Assembly: GCF_031344075.1 (NCBI RefSeq)
Contig: NZ_JAVJAN010000001.1
Span: 62,001 to 126,000 of the forward strand
Origin: Clostridium aquiflavi
Lineage (GTDB): Bacteria; Bacillota; Clostridia; Clostridiales; Clostridiaceae
Length of the DNA: 64,000 nt
Direction: 5' to 3'
Both the position numbers and the translations under genes were made by a program. The notes beneath the pieces are model-generated. The model was not told the origin of the DNA. It saw nothing but the letters and a program-made list of their open reading frames with translations, and did not search any database. Within the stretch, counting starts at the first letter, position 1; each line of letters starts with the position of its first letter. Positions 8,810 to 16,522 of this stretch are shown here, one piece after another.

Positions 8810-9484
8810 TTAAAAAACATCTCTAACTAACATAAATGCTTCAGCATATTTGGTGCATGCGGTACATCCTCTATATCTTGCTAATGCTTTAACACTTTCT
8901 TCGTTTCTTGGCTGAGGTATATCTTGCAATTCTGTTTTATATAACTTTAATATATCTAACTTCTTTTCAATATATTTTGTAATATTAGAGAATACATTTG
9001 GGACAAAGATATTTTCTTGAAATTGTGGTGCAATTTCTGTTTCAGATAAACATTCATACATAAGCACTCTTTTAATAAAAGGATACCTAAAACTTTTAGT
9101 GCAACTTAATATAGCTTTAGCCCCTATTTGATGATCAGTATGAACATCACTTCTATTAATCATATAAACAATTTCTGGTTTAACCTTATACATAACTTCA
9201 CTTATCTTATTTATAAGATTTGAAAAGATATCATAATTTATCTTTGCTGGTCCAAATTTTAAGTTATATATTTTATCAAATCCATAAGCTTTCCCTATAT
9301 TCTCAACTTGTTTTTTTTCCTCCATAACTTGCTGATATGAATAACCATATCTAGTTTCAGCACTTGTTAATATGAGCCAGGTAATTTTATCTCCGTTATC
9401 TTTATGCTTAAGAATTGTTCCTCCACACCCTATTGTTTCATCATCTGGATGTACTGATATAACTAATACATTTTTACATTTCAT
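8810..9484 (-). CDS. PIG-L/LmbE family deacetylase
   Basis: 224 residues. The zinc-binding motif appears at the start (VISVHPDDETIGCGG) and again in DVHTDHQIGAKA, as in MshB, BshB and PIG-L de-N-acetylases. It starts inside the end of the legG-type gene (11-base overlap), so the two are translationally coupled. In this context the likely substrate is an N-acetylamino sugar of the nonulosonate pathway, allowing re-acylation by the adjacent GNAT. This is inference; the family also deacetylates GlcNAc conjugates in thiol biosynthesis. Confidence 0.75.
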   Translation of the reverse strand: MKCKNVLVISVHPDDETIGCGGTILKHKDNGDKITWLILTSAETRYGYSYQQVMEEKKQVENIGKAYGFDKIYNLKFGPAKINYDIFSNLINKISEVMYKVKPEIVYMINRSDVHTDHQIGAKAILSCTKSFRYPFIKRVLMYECLSETEIAPQFQENIFVPNVFSNITKYIEKKLDILKLYKTELQDIPQPRNEESVKALARYRGCTACTKYAEAFMLVRDVF

Positions 9485-10619
9485 TTGGATCCTCCAATTT
9501 CAATAAATAATCTTTATACTCTAATTTCTTAAGAATTTCATATGCTTTTTCTGAACTGTTTGAATCTCCATAAATATTTTTTATATTTTTGCACTTATTT
9601 ATAAAATCTTTATCTAAAGCTTTTTCTATTCCATTTTTTACTTCACTATATTCATCACCAACGAAAATCACATTTTCATTTGCAGCACGCCCTTCTTGCC
9701 TTACTCCTATGTTAATAACAGGAATGCCAACACAAGCAGCTTCCACTATGCCTGCACTAGAATTGCCTATTTGAAAAGATGCATTTCTATATATATTTAT
9801 AAAAGTATTTCTATCTAGATTTTTATAAAAGTAAAAATCCTTATCATTTTTATATTTTTCTATTGCGTTTATAATTTCCTTATTTCCAGAATCAGTATTA
9901 GGATAACTTATAAACGCTTTTATTTTTCGTTCTTTAAGACATTTTAATATATTATTAAATGTTACATAGGATTTTTCATCTAATGGATGATAAATAACCA
10001 ATACAAAATTATTAAATGGTTCCATATTTAATCTCTTATATATTTTATTTATATTTACAATAGGCTCTGTTTTAAATTTATCTAGCGCAGGACTTCCTAT
10101 TTGAAAAATTCTATACTCAGGCTCTCCTATATTCATAACTCTTTTTTTATGCTCATAAGTAGACACAAAGTGAATAGATGATAATTTAGATGCAGCACTT
10201 CTAAGCTCATTATCAACTAATCCACTTTTTGTATAATCTCCACCAAAAAAATGTGCACTTGGAATACCTAAAAAAGCTCCAAGCATCCCACCAATTAATA
10301 CTTCTTCCCTATCACCTGCGTAAATTATCAAATCTGGAGAATATTGATTTACTATATCAATTGAATTTTGCAATATTATAGATGTTGTTTTGAGTCTAGA
10401 ACTTTTAGTATCAGAATCAATTAAGCTTTCTATCTTTATTAATATATCTAAGTTATCCTTTTCAATTAAATCCACTGTATTTCCATAAGTTTTTGATAAA
10501 TGTGCACCACAGACTAAAAGTTTTAATTCAAAGTAATCATCAGAATCTATTTTTTTAAATAAGTTGCTCATTAAATCGTAATCAGATCTTATTCCTGTAA
10601 TGGCCAATATCTTTTTCAA
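9474..10619 (-). CDS. legG: UDP-N-acetyl-amino-sugar 2-epimerase, hydrolysing (NeuC/LegG family)
   Basis: 381 residues from a TTG at 10619 (AAAGGTGG upstream, then MKKILAITGIRSDYDL, the usual family start); a GTG at 10631 is possible. Motifs: LKLLVCGAHLSKTYGNT, LIIYAGDREEVLIGGMLGAFLGIPSAHFFGGD, HFVSTYEHKKRVMNIGE and a C-terminal SSAGIVEAACVGIPVINIGVRQEGR that binds the nucleotide sugar. These enzymes remove UDP or GDP and invert C2, giving the free sugar for the NeuB step. First gene of a unit with the deacetylase, GNAT and NeuB genes downstream. Confidence 0.87.
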   Translation of the reverse strand: MKKILAITGIRSDYDLMSNLFKKIDSDDYFELKLLVCGAHLSKTYGNTVDLIEKDNLDILIKIESLIDSDTKSSRLKTTSIILQNSIDIVNQYSPDLIIYAGDREEVLIGGMLGAFLGIPSAHFFGGDYTKSGLVDNELRSAASKLSSIHFVSTYEHKKRVMNIGEPEYRIFQIGSPALDKFKTEPIVNINKIYKRLNMEPFNNFVLVIYHPLDEKSYVTFNNILKCLKERKIKAFISYPNTDSGNKEIINAIEKYKNDKDFYFYKNLDRNTFINIYRNASFQIGNSSAGIVEAACVGIPVINIGVRQEGRAANENVIFVGDEYSEVKNGIEKALDKDFINKCKNIKNIYGDSNSSEKAYEILKKLEYKDYLLKLEDPNEM

Positions 10620-10678
10620 TAAAATTACCACCTTTTTGGGCTTTATATTTTTTAAAATGCTTAGGATCTCTATACCTC

Positions 10679-10705
10679 ACAGAAAATCTTATCTTTCATA
10701 TTATA
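10679..10705 (+). promoter_or_regulatory. Sigma-K-like promoter for the GNAT gene at 10779
   Basis: AC at 10679-10680, exactly 16 bases, then CATATTATA (10697-10705). This matches the late mother-cell consensus AC-N16-CATANNNTA in sequence and spacing. It precedes the ATG at 10779 by about 75 bases. An AT-rich genome will give chance matches; the support is that a second exact match lies upstream of the 110-residue gene in the same cluster. Confidence 0.5.
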
Positions 10706-10778
10706 TTCTGATGATAAATATAAAATTCTAATGAGAATATATGTATTATTATTAAGTTATGATTGGAGGAATTATTAC

Positions 10779-11306
10779 ATGAAACTTCTTTTTAAAAGAT
10801 GTGCGGAAGAAGATTTTGAAGACTTCTTTATTTTAAGAAGCGATTATGAAAATATATATTGGACAGGCCATGATGAAAAACCTAATAAACCTAATCTTAA
10901 AAACTGGTATTTAAATCAATTAAAAAGAGATGATAGGCTTTTATTTATAGTTCGAAGTGATGAAGCAGATGAACCTGTTGGATATCTGTATTTAGATATA
11001 GTTGGCAATAATAATAATATTATAGAAACTGGTCATGGAGTAAATTCAAAATATAAAGGTAAAGGACTAGGTACTGAAATAATAAAATTTGCTATAGATT
11101 ATAGTAGAAGTGAATTAACCTTTATTGATGAAGTAGATGGATGGATATTAGAAGATAATATAGGTTCTATAAAAAATGTATTAAAAAATGGCTACGTTGA
11201 AACTGATGAAAGAAAAGAAATTTACTTAGAAAATTTAAATATCTATAAAACTATGAAAAAATATGTATACAAAATAAAAAATACACAAAAAAATAATTCT
11301 ATTTAA
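10779..11306 (+). CDS. GNAT family N-acetyltransferase, RimJ/L-like (LegH/PseH candidate)
   Basis: 175 residues from the ATG at 10779, preceded by TTGGAGGAATT. The longer upstream frame has no binding site. The sequence is a compact GNAT domain: LLFKRCAEEDFEDFFILRSD at the start, PVGYLYLDIVG, then the acetyl-CoA loop HGVNSKYKGKGLGTEIIKFAI and an end helix GSIKNVLKNGY. The only plus-strand gene in the legionaminate region. A plausible role is N-acetylation of the 4-amino sugar made by LegC. The upstream sigma-K-like promoter suggests expression late in sporulation. A general metabolite acetyltransferase cannot be excluded. Confidence 0.75.
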   Translation: MKLLFKRCAEEDFEDFFILRSDYENIYWTGHDEKPNKPNLKNWYLNQLKRDDRLLFIVRSDEADEPVGYLYLDIVGNNNNIIETGHGVNSKYKGKGLGTEIIKFAIDYSRSELTFIDEVDGWILEDNIGSIKNVLKNGYVETDERKEIYLENLNIYKTMKKYVYKIKNTQKNNSI

Positions 11307-11325
11307 CCAAAATAAAGATATATAT

Positions 11326-11389
11326 AAATAGGACTTAAACTTGTGCAACTATTTCCTTTTCTGATAGCATTCAAGTTTCTGTCCTATTT
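11326..11389. terminator. Bidirectional terminator, long stem
   Basis: AAATAGGAC (11326-11334) pairs with GTCCTATTT (11381-11389), and inside it AAACTTG pairs with CAAGTTT, leaving a loop of about 30 bases. T-rich sequence follows on the plus strand and an A/T tract on the minus strand. It separates the converging GNAT and guanylyltransferase genes. Confidence 0.75.
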
Positions 11390-11424
11390 ATTTTTTATTC
11401 ATAATACATTTAGATTCTAAAATT

Positions 11425-12468
11425 TCACACTAGTTTATCAATCATATTTTTCATAGATTCAAATTCTCCCATATCAAGCCATGCACCTTGAGTTACAGGA
11501 TACATTCCAACTCTTTCTTTATTTTCTAGAAGTTTATATATAATATCAGTCATATCTGAATATTTATTTTCTTCTATATAATCTAAAACCTCGCGTTCTA
11601 ATATATACATTCCTGTATTCACTAAGAACTCATAACTAGGTTTTTCATCTAAAGATTTAATACTCCCATCATCATTTAAATTAAAAACTCCATAGGGTAT
11701 AATATAATTTTTTAGGGCAGTAACTATAGTTATTTTATTTTGGTACTTTTTATGGAATTTCAATATATCTGAATAATTTGCATTAACTAATATATCGCAG
11801 TTACTTACAAAAAAAGTACCCTTTATATTATCTTTTAATAAAATCAAACTTCCTGCTGTGCCTAATGGAATATCCTCTTCAACAAAAGATATATTGTAGG
11901 GAGCTTCTTTATTGAAATATGCTTTAATAATATCTTTTTTATAATTTATTGTTACATAAAAATCATTAAAATTGAAATTTTTAAAATTATTTATTATCCT
12001 TTCAATAATAGGAATATTCCCTATTGGGATTAACATCTTTGGAATAATTTTAGTATATGGTTGCAATCTAGTACCTTTTCCTCCTGCCATAATAACAATT
12101 GGAATCTTACTTGTTTCAAAGTAATTACATTGACTTTGATAAACATCATTCCAAAATACAATATCAACAACTTCAATTTCTTCATTCACTATTGGTACAG
12201 CCTCTATTTTAAATTGTTTCATTATTTTTTTAACATTATTTCTTTCCTTCTCCAATAAATACTTTGGTGATTTGTTCATTATATTATATATTGATTCTGA
12301 TATATTACCATTTTTTAATATCCATCTTCTGATATCACCATCTGTTACTACACCCTTAAGTTTTTTATCTTCAACAACAATTATAATTTTTTTGCCTGCT
12401 TTATCTAATATATTAATTCCTTTTTTTATTGATATATCTTTACTTACTAAAAGACTACTTATATCCAT
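11425..12468 (-). CDS. CBS-domain sugar-1-phosphate nucleotidyltransferase (PtmE-like)
   Basis: 347 residues, ATG after GGAGATTTCTT. Two CBS motifs occupy about 1-115 (IIIVVEDKKLKGVVTDGDIRRWIL; VPIVNEEIEVVDIVFWND). The nucleotidyltransferase domain begins near 123 with IPIVIMAGGKGTRLQPYTKIIPKMLIPIGNIPI and continues with VSNCDILVNANYSD. This CBS-plus-transferase architecture is that of Campylobacter PtmE, which makes GDP-glucosamine for the GDP branch of legionaminate synthesis; here that assignment is by analogy. It follows the transthyretin-like genes but is separated from them by a terminator, so it may have its own promoter. Confidence 0.8.
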   Translation of the reverse strand: MDISSLLVSKDISIKKGINILDKAGKKIIIVVEDKKLKGVVTDGDIRRWILKNGNISESIYNIMNKSPKYLLEKERNNVKKIMKQFKIEAVPIVNEEIEVVDIVFWNDVYQSQCNYFETSKIPIVIMAGGKGTRLQPYTKIIPKMLIPIGNIPIIERIINNFKNFNFNDFYVTINYKKDIIKAYFNKEAPYNISFVEEDIPLGTAGSLILLKDNIKGTFFVSNCDILVNANYSDILKFHKKYQNKITIVTALKNYIIPYGVFNLNDDGSIKSLDEKPSYEFLVNTGMYILEREVLDYIEENKYSDMTDIIYKLLENKERVGMYPVTQGAWLDMGEFESMKNMIDKLV

Positions 12469-12523
12469 AAGAAATCTCCTTTGTTTACTAATATTTTTAT
12501 TTTAAAAATAATTTTCTAAAGAA

Positions 12524-12554
12524 TAAAAAAAGAAACTGATAAACAGTTCCTTTT
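12524..12554 (-). terminator. Terminator after the transthyretin-like gene run
   Basis: On the minus strand GGAACTG and CAGTTTC form a stem around TTTAT, followed by seven Ts. It overlaps the stop codon of the gene at 12553 and ends the Maf-associated run of small genes. Confidence 0.7.
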
Positions 12555-12843
12555 ACATATCTACAAAAATTGTTTCATTATCTAAACATTTTATATTATG
12601 ATTTTCGCAAATCTTTATCTTATAATAGTGATTTTTATCACTTATTTTAAAACAAAATTCTCCTAAATCATTTGTTACACTATATGCACAATAAAGGCTA
12701 CTGTCTTTTTCTGTATATGCTTTTTCTTTATCTGATAATACTATTTCCAATAATACTATTGCATTTTTGACAGGTGTTCTATCCTCATAATATAAATATC
12801 CCTTAAACAATACAGAGTTGTAATCACAATTAATATTTCTCAT
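12553..12843 (-). CDS. Small Cys-containing transthyretin-like (carboxypeptidase regulatory-like) protein 1
   Basis: 96 residues without a signal peptide or membrane segment. It shares the pattern of three other small proteins in this cluster: a first strand with G (VLFKGYLYYED), P-x-x-x-A-hydrophobic strand (TPVKNAIVLLEIV), then a T-x-D-x-G-E-F-x-F-K-I turn (TNDLGEFCFKI), as in CarboxypepD_reg/prealbumin-like beta sandwiches. Five cysteines in 96 residues point to disulfide cross-linking after release from the cytoplasm. ATG follows a GAGG. Last gene before the terminator. Function unknown; a spore-surface subunit is my inference. Confidence 0.6.
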   Translation of the reverse strand: MRNINCDYNSVLFKGYLYYEDRTPVKNAIVLLEIVLSDKEKAYTEKDSSLYCAYSVTNDLGEFCFKISDKNHYYKIKICENHNIKCLDNETIFVDM

Positions 12844-12880
12844 AATAACCTCACTGTGAAAATATATTTTATTTCAGTAA

Positions 12881-13189
12881 TTAGCATTTAATAATAGGCT
12901 CATATACATCTAACACATAATCCAATTTACAACTACAAGGTAATAATACTGCATACTCTCCTTGTTCATTTGTAGTTAAATAACCATACTCTTTGGTTCC
13001 TGGTGAATAATAGCTATTATTTACTTGTTTAATATATATTATAGCTTTAGGTATTGGATTATTATCTTTGTCTAATATTTTACCTGTTATTAATACATCT
13101 ATTGACTTTTTTATAATAATTTTCTTCTTTAATATAGAACATCTATTTAATTCTTTAGGACTTATTAATATCTCTTTATGCCACCCCAC
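12881..13189 (-). CDS. Small Cys-containing transthyretin-like protein 2
   Basis: 102 residues from a GTG at 13189, chosen because AGAGG lies nine bases upstream; another GTG at 13198 is too close to it. After a basic, Ile/Lys-rich lead (CSILKKKIIIKKSIDV) comes the beta-sandwich pattern LITGKILDKDNNPIPKAIIYIKQ, then GYLTTNEQGEYAVLLPCSC and YVLDVYEP. This is the clearest carboxypeptidase-regulatory-like (PF13620-type) repeat of the four. No signal peptide. A CSC pair and a terminal Cys suggest cross-linking. Encoded 18 bases after gene 3, in one operon with Maf. Confidence 0.65.
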   Translation of the reverse strand: MGWHKEILISPKELNRCSILKKKIIIKKSIDVLITGKILDKDNNPIPKAIIYIKQVNNSYYSPGTKEYGYLTTNEQGEYAVLLPCSCKLDYVLDVYEPIIKC

Positions 13190-13207
13190 TTTGTTCACCC
13201 TCTAATA

Positions 13208-13513
13208 TTATACTAAAGGAGAGTATATAGAAATTTCATAACGTCTTCCACAAGCTGGTTGTAATAAAAATAAATATTCTCCTTTATAATCAGTAAAACA
13301 ATATCCTAATATCTTACAGCACTCAGTTAAGCAATTAATTTCCTTTACTTCAACAGCAGCCCAAATTGATGGCTCATGTTGTTCATTATATACATTTCCT
13401 TTTATAATTGTTGATTTTTTCTTTTTTATAACTATATTAACTTCATGCATTTTACTACACTTTAATCTGGAACCATATAAAACTATTGGTTCTTTTTTAT
13501 TGTTGTTTTCCAT
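13208..13513 (-). CDS. Small Cys-rich transthyretin-like protein 3
   Basis: 101 residues. Pattern as in its neighbours: a basic lead (EVNIVIKKKKSTIIKGNVYNE), a middle strand WAAVEVKEINCL, GYCFTDYKGEYLFLLQPACG and YEISIYSPLV. Six cysteines including ECC. No signal peptide. The start lies 11 bases after the preceding stop with no good ribosome binding site of its own, so translation is probably coupled to the 64-residue gene. Function unknown. Confidence 0.6.
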   Translation of the reverse strand: MENNNKKEPIVLYGSRLKCSKMHEVNIVIKKKKSTIIKGNVYNEQHEPSIWAAVEVKEINCLTECCKILGYCFTDYKGEYLFLLQPACGRRYEISIYSPLV

Positions 13514-13524
13514 TTCTGTAATTA

Positions 13525-13719
13525 TTATTCTGGATTTTCCTTAGATTGTACTTTAGGAGTCTCCACAGTAGGTTCAGTTTCTATATTTACGTGTAGTTTA
13601 TCTTGTCCTTTAAGTTGATCAGCTGATAATATTATACTACTTTGTGGTGTCCCATTAACCACTAAATTTTTAATTTTCTTTTCCTTGTAGACTTGTCCAT
13701 TTATAATTATTTCTGACAT
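13525..13719 (-). CDS. Hypothetical 64-aa acidic protein in the Maf operon
   Basis: ATG after a strong AAGGAGGAAACAGTAA. 64 residues: a short beta-type start (SEIIINGQVYKEKKIKNLVVNG) and a low-complexity C-terminal tail rich in Pro, Glu, Thr and Ser (ETEPTVETPKVQSKENPE). No cysteine, no membrane segment. I do not recognise a family. It lies between Maf and the transthyretin-like genes in the same orientation, so it may be an accessory or a substrate with a flexible, glycosylatable tail. Confidence 0.55.
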   Translation of the reverse strand: MSEIIINGQVYKEKKIKNLVVNGTPQSSIILSADQLKGQDKLHVNIETEPTVETPKVQSKENPE

Positions 13720-13769
13720 TTACTGTTTCCTCCTTAATGATAAATAGTTCTCCTTACTATAATATGAAT

Positions 13770-15494
13770 TTATTTAAATTTTGAAACTTCATCTTCTATA
13801 ATTTTCTTTGCCTCCAAAAGCATTTCATTCATTCTCTTAAAATAATTTAAAAATGCCTTGCCTTGATATTTCATATTGGAAGTTAATTTATCATAATCCT
13901 TTGCAAGCATTAAAAAGCTCTCTCTTTTTATAGTGTATAGGAATTTATTAAAATACCCACCTAAATAAAAACTTTCTAAAGAAGATTCAAATGTTTGTAC
14001 TATATCTAATATAAATAAAAATCTTTGAAAATCTATATCTTCTGGATTAATATCCACAAGTGATTTTTCTTCTTTAATATCTGCTAATATGGTGCACTGT
14101 TCCATACCTTGTACTGATTTTTCAATGAAAGTATCAACAAAATTAATTATGGTCTTTATTACTTTATCAGGTTTTAAATCAATACACTTATCAGGTTTCA
14201 ATGATTGCTTTTTGTTATTAAAAATATTTTCCTCAAATATATCACATAGCTCTTTATGAGGCGCGCCTTTTATATCAGCACCATAAGATGCATTTATAAA
14301 TTCTACATCTCTACTAGTCTTATATTGTTTAATATGATATTCCATGCTATTTTTAAATACTTGAAGGGTTGTTGTTGTTTTAACCTTATTTCCAAAAACA
14401 TCATCTACAAATTGATTTGCCCAACTCTCAGTAATAATATTGTCTACAATATTAAAAGTAGCTTTCTCTGAATGATGCTTGTCATAAGTATATGCTAAAT
14501 CTTGTCCTACGAGTATTATAGGATTGCATCCTAATATATTAGCCATAGCTAAACAAGTGTGTGCAACAGATCCCCCTTGAGATAAGCCTTCAAATTTATT
14601 AATTTCTTCAATTACTTTTGAAAAAATATTAGACATATATATCTTTTCACCTTTGTAATTTTTCATTAAATATCTATTACTATATTCATAATATAAAAGT
14701 GGTACATCTTCATTAAGGCTATCCTTCATCATCTCATACATAGCATCTGATGGATCTATAGATACAACTAAATCCGGCTTTATTCCATTTTTTATAAGAG
14801 TTGTAAATGTTCTATTGCTTGCAATAACAAAACACTTTTTTACCTTTTCCTTATTTGCAACCATATCTTCTATATTTTTATCTAATGATGGTCCAGCAGA
14901 TACTATTATTCCTGGAATATCTTTATTAATTCCTATATAGGAATTTAACGGACTTGACTCTTTAATAACACTAAGATTTTGAAGTGAATTTCTCATAAAA
15001 GATTCCTTACATCTATAAGCCAAAATTATATTTCCACTTACAGAAAAATATTTAGCATCTATAGCATCTATTAATTTTTTATATTCATCCTTATATATAT
15101 CTTTATAATTTCCAAACGCATAAATATATAGATTATCAAAGTTATTTCCGCCAATTATAGATGCAAGTATAGGTGTTATAGTTTCTTCATCAAATAAAAC
15201 TATACTTATATTATCATTTAAAGCAATATCTTTATTTTCATTAAATATATCTTCATTAGGTTCAAATATTAGTACTTTATTATTACTACATAATATTTTT
15301 TCTAATTTCTTCAAATATTCTCCAGTATCTAATCCAAAAAGGATTATAAATGAATCAAATTTAAGATCATCTAAATTATCAATTAATTTATCAATATCTT
15401 TTTTATAATTTATATTATCTGCTAAATAATATTTAGAATCACTTTTTTCAATTTTATATAGATAATATCCATCTAAAGATTTAATTTTTTTCAT
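13770..15494 (-). CDS. Maf-type protein glycosyltransferase (motility accessory factor family, DUF115)
   Basis: 574 residues, ATG after AGGGGGAAATAA. The central MAF_flag10/DUF115 domain is clear: PGIIVSAGPSLDKNIEDM, CFVIASNRTFTTLIKNGIKPDLVVSIDPSD, and GGSVAHTCLAMANILGCNPIILVGQDLAYTYDKHH. A variable N-terminal region precedes it and a helical C-terminal region follows, as in known Mafs. These cytoplasmic enzymes attach CMP-activated nonulosonic acids to Ser/Thr of flagellin before export. Here no flagellin is nearby; the neighbours are small signal-less proteins and the Ser/Thr-rich gene just upstream. The target is therefore probably non-flagellar. A hairpin separates Maf from that upstream gene and may reduce its expression. 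Confidence 0.85.
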   Translation of the reverse strand: MKKIKSLDGYYLYKIEKSDSKYYLADNINYKKDIDKLIDNLDDLKFDSFIILFGLDTGEYLKKLEKILCSNNKVLIFEPNEDIFNENKDIALNDNISIVLFDEETITPILASIIGGNNFDNLYIYAFGNYKDIYKDEYKKLIDAIDAKYFSVSGNIILAYRCKESFMRNSLQNLSVIKESSPLNSYIGINKDIPGIIVSAGPSLDKNIEDMVANKEKVKKCFVIASNRTFTTLIKNGIKPDLVVSIDPSDAMYEMMKDSLNEDVPLLYYEYSNRYLMKNYKGEKIYMSNIFSKVIEEINKFEGLSQGGSVAHTCLAMANILGCNPIILVGQDLAYTYDKHHSEKATFNIVDNIITESWANQFVDDVFGNKVKTTTTLQVFKNSMEYHIKQYKTSRDVEFINASYGADIKGAPHKELCDIFEENIFNNKKQSLKPDKCIDLKPDKVIKTIINFVDTFIEKSVQGMEQCTILADIKEEKSLVDINPEDIDFQRFLFILDIVQTFESSLESFYLGGYFNKFLYTIKRESFLMLAKDYDKLTSNMKYQGKAFLNYFKRMNEMLLEAKKIIEDEVSKFK

Positions 15495-15518
15495 TTATTT
15501 CCCCCTAAATTCACAGAA

Positions 15519-15544
15519 AGATACAGTATAAAAATACTGTATCT
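15519..15544 (-). terminator. Perfect hairpin, possible partial terminator before maf
   Basis: AGATACAGTAT (15519-15529) and ATACTGTATCT (15534-15544) form an exact 11-bp stem with a four-base loop. On the minus strand only TTT follows, so termination would be leaky. It lies between the 110-residue gene and maf and could set a high ratio of the first to the second. Confidence 0.55.
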
Positions 15545-15596
15545 CTGACTTTTTATTTACATTAATTAATTATTAATTCTTTATATTAAATTATTT

Positions 15597-15929
15597 TTAG
15601 CCATGTGCATAGAATTTAAGAGTTAATGCTGTTCCAGTATTGACAGTTACACCATATTTACCAGTACTATCTGTAAATGTTTGTATATCAGCATTACCTA
15701 TTGAACCTGCTGTAGTTCCATACCAACCTAAAACTGTACCACTCTTTAAAACAATTGGAGCTGAAACCACTACTTCACCTGATATATGCATACTTTTACC
15801 TGTAGCTAGTCCATTGATTAATACTAAATTCCAAGCAGTAGTTCCAACTGCTTGTGCTAATTTATTTCCATTATATCTAGTAATAGTAGCAGCACTTATA
15901 ACGGTTCCCAATGGTTTATAAGTTGACAT
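15597..15929 (-). CDS. Ser/Thr/Gly-rich small protein, candidate glycosylated structural subunit
   Basis: 110 residues, ATG after the strong GGGGAGGAATTTTAT. Ser and Thr make up over a fifth of the chain, with many Gly, Ala and Val and no Cys (GTTAWNLVLINGLATGKSMH, SGEVVVSAPIVLKSGTVLGW, TFTDSTGKYGVTVNTGTALT, LKFYAHG). The last part, with D-x-x-G-x-Y, resembles the closing strands of the neighbouring transthyretin-like proteins. No signal peptide. A sigma-K-like promoter lies upstream and the strong ribosome binding site suggests abundant synthesis. I infer a spore-surface subunit and a likely Maf target; family unrecognised. Confidence 0.6.
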   Translation of the reverse strand: MSTYKPLGTVISAATITRYNGNKLAQAVGTTAWNLVLINGLATGKSMHISGEVVVSAPIVLKSGTVLGWYGTTAGSIGNADIQTFTDSTGKYGVTVNTGTALTLKFYAHG

Positions 15930-16047
15930 ATAAAATTCCTCCCCGAACGCTATTCTTTTGTGATTATTTAATTTATAATATATATTTTAATAAGTTACTA
16001 TAATCTATTAGTCATAGCAGCCTAATCTTAATATATTTGATCTAATA

Positions 16048-16074
16048 TATTATATGCTTTACTTTTTTATAAGT
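16048..16074 (-). promoter_or_regulatory. Sigma-K-like promoter for the 110-aa gene
   Basis: On the minus strand AC (16074-16073) is followed by exactly 16 bases and then CATATAATA (16056-16048), fitting AC-N16-CATANNNTA. The transcript would start near 16040 and carry a leader of about 110 bases to the ATG at 15929. The spacing and both boxes match the late mother-cell sigma factor; proof needs expression data. Confidence 0.55.
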
Positions 16075-16093
16075 GATTATACACTTAAATATT

Positions 16094-16399
16094 TTATTCA
16101 TATATGGCTCCATATGCTTTAAGTTCATAAGAAATTTCTAAATATCTAGGCACTGATATTCCATAAATCCCCTGTTCATCACTAAAAGTTACTCCCACAT
16201 ACTTTTTTTTAGTTGGTGAATATCTTGTGTCAATTGAAAAAACCTTTATTGCAGCATAAGGCAAGGGAACTTTGTAAGGACTTATAACTTTTCCAGTAAT
16301 TAATATATAATCATTTTTAGGAAAAGTAGAGTCTATATTTACTCTGTTGCAATGCATAAGTTTTTTTCCACATAATATTTCCCTTACAACGGCGCACAT
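16094..16399 (-). CDS. Small Cys-containing transthyretin-like protein 4
   Basis: 101 residues from the ATG at 16399 (AGGGG nine bases upstream); an ATG at 16408 directly abuts the binding site and is less likely. Pattern: YILITGKVISPYKVPLPYAAIKVFS, then YSPTKKKYVGVTFSDEQGIYGISVP and YELKAYGAIYE, aligning with proteins 2 and 3. Three cysteines near the N-terminus (CAVVREILCGKKLMHC). No signal peptide. Lies upstream of the 110-residue gene with its own gap of over 100 bases on each side. Function unknown. Confidence 0.6.
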   Translation of the reverse strand: MCAVVREILCGKKLMHCNRVNIDSTFPKNDYILITGKVISPYKVPLPYAAIKVFSIDTRYSPTKKKYVGVTFSDEQGIYGISVPRYLEISYELKAYGAIYE

Positions 16400-16522
16400 T
16401 TTTATCATCCCCTAATATAATAATTCTTAAAATTTAGTAATATCTGTAATACACTTAAGAGATATAAAGTAAACTATTTTTATTATCTTTTTATAAAATA
16501 TATTTTTATATAATCAGACCTT

